DNA of 64,000 nucleotides. It comes from Tamarix chinensis. Lineage: Eukaryota > Streptophyta > Magnoliopsida > Caryophyllales > Tamaricaceae. The stretch is taken from positions 54,562,707-54,626,706 of the forward strand of contig CM060174.1 in assembly GCA_030549775.1 (NCBI GenBank), given 5' to 3'. How positions within the stretch are numbered: position 1 is the first letter of the stretch; each line of letters starts with the position of its first letter. Position numbers and translations under genes: made by a program. The notes below the pieces were generated by a model. It did no database searches. It was not told where the DNA came from and was given only the letters and a program-made list of their open reading frames with translations. Shown here one piece after another: positions 61,801 through 64,000 of this stretch.

Positions 61801-63920
61801 TTGGATCTTGCTGCTCTGATACCAAATTTGCTGTGAATTGAAATTAAGTAAACACAACCGACTAGGACTGGAATTCATTTCAATATTATTATAGCTGAAT
61901 CAAATAGAAAATAAGCAATTACAAATTTTTCCTACTTTCGAGAGGTAGGAAGGCTCTCCCAATTTTTTTCTCTCTGATTTTTCGATGCTCCTTTCCAGCC
62001 CCACCCCCCTCTATTTATCCTATAGCTTTAAGGAAGATATTCCCCATAACCACCTCCTTAAATCTCTCCTGAATATCTTTTAGAGAGATATTTGACATAT
62101 CCATTCCTTAAATCTCTCTTAACCTGTATTTTTCACTAAAAACTAATAAATAAACTTTTACTAATAATAAAGCTACTTTCGAAGACTTAATAAAAAGACT
62201 GAAGACTTAATAAAAAGACTTTACTACCCTTAATGACTTTTCTGCTCAGCTGTTCGAGACTTCCTCCTATTATATGTAAATATTACCGGTGGCTTAGGAT
62301 GATTCATAACACATTGATGAGAGTAAATTAAAAGAAGATGTAAAAAAAGAAGAATATGATATAAAGTTTAAAGAAAAGATAAGTTTTAAAAGAATTCCTT
62401 ACTATCGGCAAATGATGTTGTAGATAGATGATGACATATTTAGGATCTCTAGATGCTTTCTTCACATATCTTTTGAAAATAGATAATAAAAATAAAATTT
62501 TAAGTTACATGATCTTTCATTCTAAAATTATTAGTAAGAAATTTGTATTATGTGACGTAATTATTTTTTTGAATATTGGATTTGATAATGATTAACACTA
62601 AGATATTTGTTGAGCTTGCTTGTAATGATTTTCTATCAAAGACTGAAATATGTTAGTTTGAGCGTAGAAAAAATAGTAAATGCTCAACTATAAACTCAAA
62701 TGACATTGATCAATTTTGGTAATGGTGGACCCATATATCATTGACAGTGAATTAATAGAAGAGGTAAAAAGGATGAAAAAAAAAGAAGACTAAATTGTTT
62801 GAGTAAGAGGTAAATTCTGAGGATCTTTCTTAATTTTGAAAAATTATAGTATAAATAGAGTAAAGACCTTTTGTTCATAAAACTAACATAACATGGAAAT
62901 AATAGGATATGGGAACAAGGAAATAGGAAAATATACCTAAAATATGCATCGGCATAGTCCATCTCGAGAAGGCTATAGGGCCTTGGCCCATTGAAGTTTC
63001 ATATAATGTTGTACTGATTAGAAGCTGATTGCTGACGAGACACTGTGTTGTTTCAATGCATATTTGATTGGCACTCCTTCATTATAGATACTATTTGTTT
63101 AACTCACGCTTGAAGTCTCCTGTGGACACCAGCAGGAATGCTTGACCAATCCGATCGGGTCCAACTTTCTTCAAAATGAAACTTTTTTTATACTAGATGG
63201 GATTGTGACCAGGGTTCTTCCTTGAATTTATTATGCACGAATCATAATAATCTTCCTTTTCCTTCCTCTTGGCAATTATTTAGAATATAGTCTACTCATA
63301 TACTTTGATTGATAAATCATAAGAACTTCTTCAGGTAGCAGAGGAAGTGGATTTTTCTGCTAATGGGATCACTGCAGCTGGATTGAAAGCATTTGATGGT
63401 ATCCTTCAATCAAATATTTTTCTGAAGACCTTGAATCTTTCTGCAAATTCCATTGGAGATGAAGGCGCTAAGGTAGGTTAGGCTGTTATGAGAAGCTAAT
63501 TTTTACATGTTGGTTTAAGCAATGCAATTTGACAATTAGCAAACACCATATGCTGTAACCCAGATGCTTGGGCCTTCTGCATTTTAGTTGAGGATATATC
63601 TGAACTTATACATTGAGATTTAACTGAAATGGAGAGACACTGACCCTGCCTTCTTTAATATGCCTTGGCTGCAGTGCTTATGTGACATATTGGTGCAAAA
63701 CACTGGCATTCAGAAGCTCCAATTAAACAATGCTGGCCTTGGGGACGAGGTTAGTGTAACTTAGATTGACAGCTTCCTTATTCATTGAGCAGTTTGCTGA
63801 TAAAGCAAAATAATCAATATCATTTTTCTAATGCAGGCGGCAAAGGCAATTGCAGATATGTTGAAGAAGAACTCTAATCTACGTGTTCTGGAGCTCAATG
63901 GCAATATGATTGATTATTCT
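38496..63920 (+). CDS. EMB2004: Plastid-type leucine-rich-repeat (RNI-like) protein, 7 exons, 3' end outside window
   Basis: Join of 38496-38543, 38621-38900, 46876-47088, 48239-48297, 63335-63472, 63675-63749 and 63837-63920: 897 bases, 299 codons, no stop, all introns GT/AG with matching phases. The start is the first ATG after the CT-rich leader (MAATSTSTISLFYHSQ). Residues 1-70 are Ser/Thr/Arg-rich like a chloroplast transit peptide. Residues about 98-118 are hydrophobic (VGLFVVVTFVLWKLVGKILL) and may span a membrane. From about 173 come ribonuclease-inhibitor-type LRRs (LKTLNLSANSIGDEGAK, KLQLNNAGLGDE, LRVLELNGNMIDYS); exon 7 encodes exactly 28 residues, one repeat. The family resembles Arabidopsis EMB2004/'NLRC3-like' proteins, needed for embryo development. 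That assignment is from memory, and the biochemical role is unknown. The C-terminal repeats lie beyond the window. Confidence 0.9.
38621..38900 (+). CDS. EMB2004: LRR gene exon 2
   Basis: Starts in phase 0 after TTGAAG and ends in phase 1 at TTCG before GTATGT. It encodes an Arg/Ser-rich stretch (RRSASSRRVYRQSQGQ) and the first half of the hydrophobic segment (VGLFVVVTF). Confidence 0.85.
38901..40473 (+). other. Intron 2, first part
   Basis: Intronic sequence after the GTATGT donor. ORFs on both strands at 39,090-39,505 have no recognisable domain and are taken as chance. Confidence 0.6.
40474..40701. repeat. 114-bp perfect-frame tandem duplication in intron 2
   Basis: Copy 1 at 40,474-40,587 and copy 2 at 40,588-40,701 differ at only one base that I can see (AGCAGAT versus AGAAGAT). 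Because 114 is divisible by three, ORFs run through both copies on each strand, but these lie in an intron. Confidence 0.95.
40780..40846 (+). mobile_element. Possible Au-SINE fragment
   Basis: GAAACAGTGTCT ... GTGAGGTTGTGTACATAAGACC resembles the middle of plant Au SINEs (GAAACAGCCTCT ... AAGGCTGCGTACAATAGACC, from memory). The tRNA-derived head is not recognisable. Confidence 0.4.
41841..42520 (-). pseudogene. LINE RT N-terminus and linker (inverted part)
   Basis: 41,841-42,032 encodes an RT start block (KQINNTAIALIPKIPNASKA, CLPIACCNILYNIFSKVL). 42,081-42,513 is the decayed linker between endonuclease and RT. Stops and shifts make it non-functional. Confidence 0.8.
42603..42790. mobile_element. 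Small MITE candidate inside the LINE
   Basis: Left end CATTGTTTGGATATAA faces a right end whose complement reads CTTTGTTTGAATATCC. The stretch is AT-rich and separates two decayed LINE linker pieces. I could not define a target duplication. Confidence 0.45.
43050..43400 (-). pseudogene. LINE endonuclease domain
   Basis: Minus frame with DFNVI, FTGPLLTWTNN, LDRIVADCELLQQYP and ISNHIAGILI, matching the C-terminal half of the apurinic-type endonuclease of plant LINEs. In the active family the last motif is SDHSP; here it reads SNHIA, so a catalytic residue is changed. Confidence 0.85.
43825..44800 (-). pseudogene. LINE ORF1 (DUF4283-like, zinc knuckle)
   Basis: 44,377-44,781 resembles the DUF4283 region (WLHTLLGYVPGPLP, EKGHFIFLFSNAQGMNLILE). 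Around 43,825-44,079 is a degenerate zinc knuckle (YECHPLLCVKFEVIGHDTGH). This is the nucleic-acid-binding ORF1 protein of plant LINEs. It is broken by stops at about 44,375 and 44,115. Confidence 0.75.
44810..46541 (+). pseudogene. LINE RT C-terminal half and 3' end
   Basis: 44,910-45,161: MLKIDIQKAYNSIEW and GRGLGQGGP (RT blocks). About 45,235-45,260: FAYDLLIFCK, where the catalytic FADD has lost its first Asp. 45,584-45,781: RALVTWKKIFVPRSGGGLGI, the post-RT region. An AATAAAG and A run follow at 46,500-46,541. Confidence 0.85.
46876..47088 (+). CDS. EMB2004: LRR gene exon 3
   Basis: Phase 1 to phase 1, 213 bp, VLWKLVGKILLPK through to NVDMSG. The start is set by the second of two AGs (46,867-46,868 and 46,874-46,875). 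Only the second keeps the frame; the first gives TAA after nine codons. Confidence 0.85.
47089..48238 (+). other. Intron 3
   Basis: 1,150 bp between GTTTGT and GGTAG. AT-rich. CACCGTTTGGTTAGCAAC at 47,293 looks like one MITE end, but I found no partner. No gene. Confidence 0.6.
48239..48297 (+). CDS. EMB2004: LRR gene exon 4
   Basis: 59 bp. Completes the split Gly codon and encodes RHFGDEGLFFLAESLAYNQ, ending CAG|GTTTGG. It precedes the 15-kb intron. Confidence 0.88.
48650..50470 (-). mobile_element. Chromovirus remnant: gag, protease, integrase tail
   Basis: On the minus strand, a decayed coiled gag-like stretch (50,280-49,860) is followed by a retropepsin relic (TIDCEATHNFVHQEVVN, VEDFLPLDLGNSW; 49,860-49,520). 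It jumps directly to integrase C-terminus (RIGKVANQQEQLENVMIHP, then PVFHICMLF; about 49,270-49,400) and chromodomain (VQEVLIKWHGLVHFDPS, LLNAQFPAFHLEE; 49,090-49,215). RT, RNase H and the integrase core are deleted. LTR-like matches flank it: GCAAAATCAAATRTGAGCAAGAA at about 48,732 and 50,342. A degenerate PBS lies near 50,310. LTR limits are approximate. Confidence 0.75.
50860..53580 (+). pseudogene. Decayed + strand LINE (ORF1, endonuclease, RT start)
   Basis: ORF1 (DUF4283-like) lies at 50,860-51,560 (DAIITSKHTIYLSQILIESN after WPIW). The endonuclease N-terminus is at 51,800-51,930 (CWNVREFDPSKQKEVRNWVH, KLTLVGIVETRLKDS). An endonuclease piece near 52,085 reads SASVMYGFND. An RT lead lies near 53,430-53,580 (RALFSLGNVNALDLDGFDAI). 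It is heavily broken, and the RT palm is absent. Confidence 0.75.
52772..52823. repeat. (TA)n microsatellite
   Basis: About 26 uninterrupted TA units inside the decayed LINE. Likely polymorphic in length. Confidence 0.97.
53585..53908. mobile_element. MITE candidate, about 324 bp
   Basis: Left end AGCTTGTTTGGATTTTGGTT; complement of right end AGTCCGTTTCAATTGAGGTT. Inside, TTACCTCCATTCAC and AACCTA motifs repeat. Target duplication not clear (TAAT near both ends). Confidence 0.55.
54297..56996 (-). mobile_element. Complete 2.7-kb solo LTR (copy D) in intron 4
   Basis: Starts TGTGTAACACCC and ends ATTTCA, flanked by TTCTT at 54,292-54,296 and 56,997-57,001. The reverse complement matches copy C in order along most of its length, including the TATA region (TATAAATA on minus, 56,754-56,761), a palindrome array (55,860-56,100) and the GATCTAGACTC...GGTCTGGTCATC-type segment near 55,230-55,410. 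No gag or pol. The ORF at 55,188-55,415 is within the LTR and recurs, broken, at 29,050-29,180, so I do not call it a gene. If the first TG is not part of the element, the duplication would not match. Confidence 0.72.
56754..56761 (-). promoter_or_regulatory. TATA box of LTR copy D
   Basis: TATAAATA on the minus strand, at the position equivalent to 23,009-23,016. Transcription from it would be antisense to the host gene. Confidence 0.5.
57202..57290. repeat. Three units of about 33 bp with ACACA/TGTGT arms
   Basis: ACACATTGAAATATGTGT, ACACAATGAAAAATGTGT and GCATAGTGAAAAATGTGT follow each other with similar spacers. Each can form a small hairpin. Confidence 0.65.
58170..59650 (-). mobile_element. 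5'-truncated LINE (RT end and zf-RVT)
   Basis: 59,286-59,591 encodes the RT palm with intact FADD (CFADDLLLYCKG) and the following LKANPQKSCIYFGGV block. 58,505-58,908 encodes the C-terminal zf-RVT region (VWVHHECLDTKLYVGWPAKR; CQHGEEHLDHLLVQC). The 3' end at about 58,170-58,195 is A-rich after ACTTACC. It is broken by stops and frameshifts between the pieces; the 5' part never integrated or was lost. Minus orientation, antisense to the host gene. Confidence 0.85.
59660..60027. repeat. Degenerate intronic repeat, unit 1
   Basis: Follows the order of 62,400-62,735 (TAGATAGATG, TTTTGAATATTGGATTTTGATAATGATTAA-like, TTCTATCAAAGA). With the TR-GAG element removed it continues into 62,317-62,400. 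Confidence 0.6.
60033..60515 (-). repeat. 3' LTR of TR-GAG element
   Basis: 483 bp, TGCTGTGAA...CATAACA. Contains a tandem 17-bp repeat GACTTAATAAAAAGACT-like near 60,388-60,424. Confidence 0.95.
60546..61784 (-). CDS. Intact retrotransposon gag, 412 residues
   Basis: Capsid/nucleocapsid protein that would package element RNA in cytoplasmic particles. It starts at ATG 61,784-61,782, 45 bp from the LTR, and is uninterrupted to TGA. Residues 1-100 are predicted coiled coil (QRIDQLEQELESLR). About 100-135 is a Gly-rich linker. About 135-290 is the retrotransposon gag core (LDLPLFSGTNPDGWILRAER, ALLWYQYEH, VADYRRKFIELMAPL). A zinc knuckle has C343, C346, H354 and C356 in C-x2-C-x7-H-x-C spacing. 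The last residues change: VSLNSVM, like the start of a protease domain, runs into AQTFFPP, where deleted pol joins the integrase tail. No protease, RT or integrase is encoded. Because the frame is intact and the LTRs match, it may still make protein. Confidence 0.93.
   Translation of the reverse strand: MAPNQNQRIDQLEQELESLRASISEQVMTAMNGAARELQQTLAVQIATSLEKATARLGEDLNTLASKAEGRISSTKENQEMMITQIRDEVRDTLSTFKTTDHTLGNSGYVGASAEGRGREETGGGWAGGDNQWRCKKLDLPLFSGTNPDGWILRAERYFDFYHLGEEEKLEAAVIALEGDALLWYQYEHKRRPLRRWEEMRMMILRQFRSTSTGTLYEQWLDHQQVGSVADYRRKFIELMAPLDRVPEEIAKGQFINGLKGEVRAEVRLLGPTTLDQAMDLALKVDEKIKAGSTHQGGSGYGPFIGRGNHTAPTISNLSPQNYNPVRRLSEKELQQKREQGLCFRCDEKWSINHRCRTKELSVLLTREDEAVLQSDESLKFSVPEEFEKPGSDLVQTEVSLNSVMAQTFFPP
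61813..61824 (-). other. Primer binding site of TR-GAG element
   Basis: TGGTATCAGAGC on the minus strand, four bases (AATT) from the LTR; complement of tRNA-iMet 3' end. Confidence 0.9.
61829..62311 (-). repeat. 5' LTR of TR-GAG element
   Basis: 483 bp, same length and, as far as I compared, same sequence as 60,033-60,515. Drives transcription antisense to the host gene. Confidence 0.95.
62317..63334. repeat. Intronic tandem repeat unit 2 and intron 4 end
   Basis: 62,740-62,830 repeats the beginning at 62,312-62,400 (CATTGA, GTRAATTAA-AGAAGA, GTAAAAA, then TAAATTCT), giving a unit of about 430 bp. A related decayed copy lies at 57,283-57,370. The rest, 62,950-63,334, is plain intron with the acceptor CTTCTTCAG. 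Confidence 0.6.
63335..63472 (+). CDS. EMB2004: LRR gene exon 5
   Basis: 138 bp, phase 0. VAEEVDFSANGITAAGLKAF and LKTLNLSANSIGDEGAK are classic RI-type LRR pieces. Donor AAG|GTAGGT. Confidence 0.92.
63675..63749 (+). CDS. EMB2004: LRR gene exon 6
   Basis: 75 bp, phase 0, CLCDILVQNTGIQKLQLNNA then GLGDE; acceptor GCTGCAG, donor GAG|GTTAGT. Confidence 0.92.
63837..63920 (+). CDS. EMB2004: LRR gene exon 7
   Basis: 84 bp, exactly one 28-residue LRR unit (AAKAIADMLKKNSNLRVLEL then NGNMIDYS). Donor TCT|GTATGC; the next exon is outside the window. Confidence 0.92.
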
Positions 63921-64000
63921 GTATGCCGTGAACTTTAGCCTTGTGCAGTTTGTGTATATTTATTGTCTAGCAACAGCTTGAGAATTTTTTTTGTATGTGT

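Larger units (their letters stand above)
60033..62311 (-). mobile_element. Young non-autonomous LTR retrotransposon carrying only gag (TR-GAG type)
   Basis: Two 483-bp LTRs (60,033-60,515 and 61,829-62,311), identical in every stretch I compared, starting TG and ending CA. TSD CATTG at 60,028-60,032 and 62,312-62,316. The PBS TGGTATCAGAGC lies on the minus strand near 61,813-61,824, and a purine-rich tract (GGGCTAGGGGTAA) lies against 60,515. The only gene is an intact gag. The 3' leader after the gag stop still reads, in another frame, the end of a chromovirus integrase (FHLEDKVNLW, then GNVMNHP). So the element arose by a deletion from early protease to the chromodomain. Mobilisation must have been in trans. 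Confidence 0.93.

Overview
The window is nuclear DNA from a flowering plant, probably a woody eudicot. It is AT-rich, with spliced exons that follow GT/AG rules, Ty3/gypsy retrotransposons primed by initiator-Met tRNA, plant LINE families with a DUF4283-type ORF1, and PIF/Harbinger-like MITEs. I cannot name the species. No prokaryotic operon, phage, CRISPR array, rRNA or tRNA gene is visible.

One real host gene is present, on the + strand from about 38,496 and running off the right edge. Seven exons (38496-38543, 38621-38900, 46876-47088, 48239-48297, 63335-63472, 63675-63749, 63837-63920) join into one open frame of 299 codons. The product is a ribonuclease-inhibitor-type leucine-rich-repeat protein with a transit-peptide-like N-terminus and one hydrophobic segment, most like the plant EMB2004/'NLRC3-like' family. 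Introns 2 (about 8.0 kb) and 4 (about 15.0 kb) are large because transposons accumulated in them.

Left part (1-38 kb): this is repeat territory. A 7-kb Ty3/gypsy element (1228-8185, minus, TSD CACTT) sits inside the pol gene of an older gypsy relic. Then come copies of one long LTR family: partial copies near 9.9-11.9, 12.0-13.2 and 19.3-22.3 kb, and a copy at 22.3-30.1 kb split by a complete 4.6-kb copy with TSD TTCTT. A decayed + strand gag-RT relic lies at 13.7-16.0 kb. Further right are minisatellites, a duplicated AT-rich block (30-32 kb), a Harbinger-type MITE (34315-35038, TSD TTA) and a 16-bp LINE tail insertion just upstream of the host gene.

Inside the host gene: intron 2 holds a 114-bp tandem duplication, a possible SINE fragment and one LINE whose 5' half is inverted relative to its 3' half (a twin-priming signature), itself interrupted by a MITE candidate. 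Intron 4 holds a chromovirus remnant reduced to gag, protease and integrase tail, a decayed + strand LINE, a (TA)n microsatellite, a MITE candidate, a second complete solo LTR (54297-56996), a 5'-truncated minus LINE, and a young non-autonomous LTR element (60033-62311). That young element has LTRs that look identical, TSD CATTG and an intact 412-residue gag, but almost no pol.

I found no convincing new biological system. The items most worth checking are the gag-only element with its paralogous empty site, the inverted LINE, the gypsy element inactivated almost purely by in-frame stops, and the host gene with its 15-kb intron and forced distal splice acceptor.
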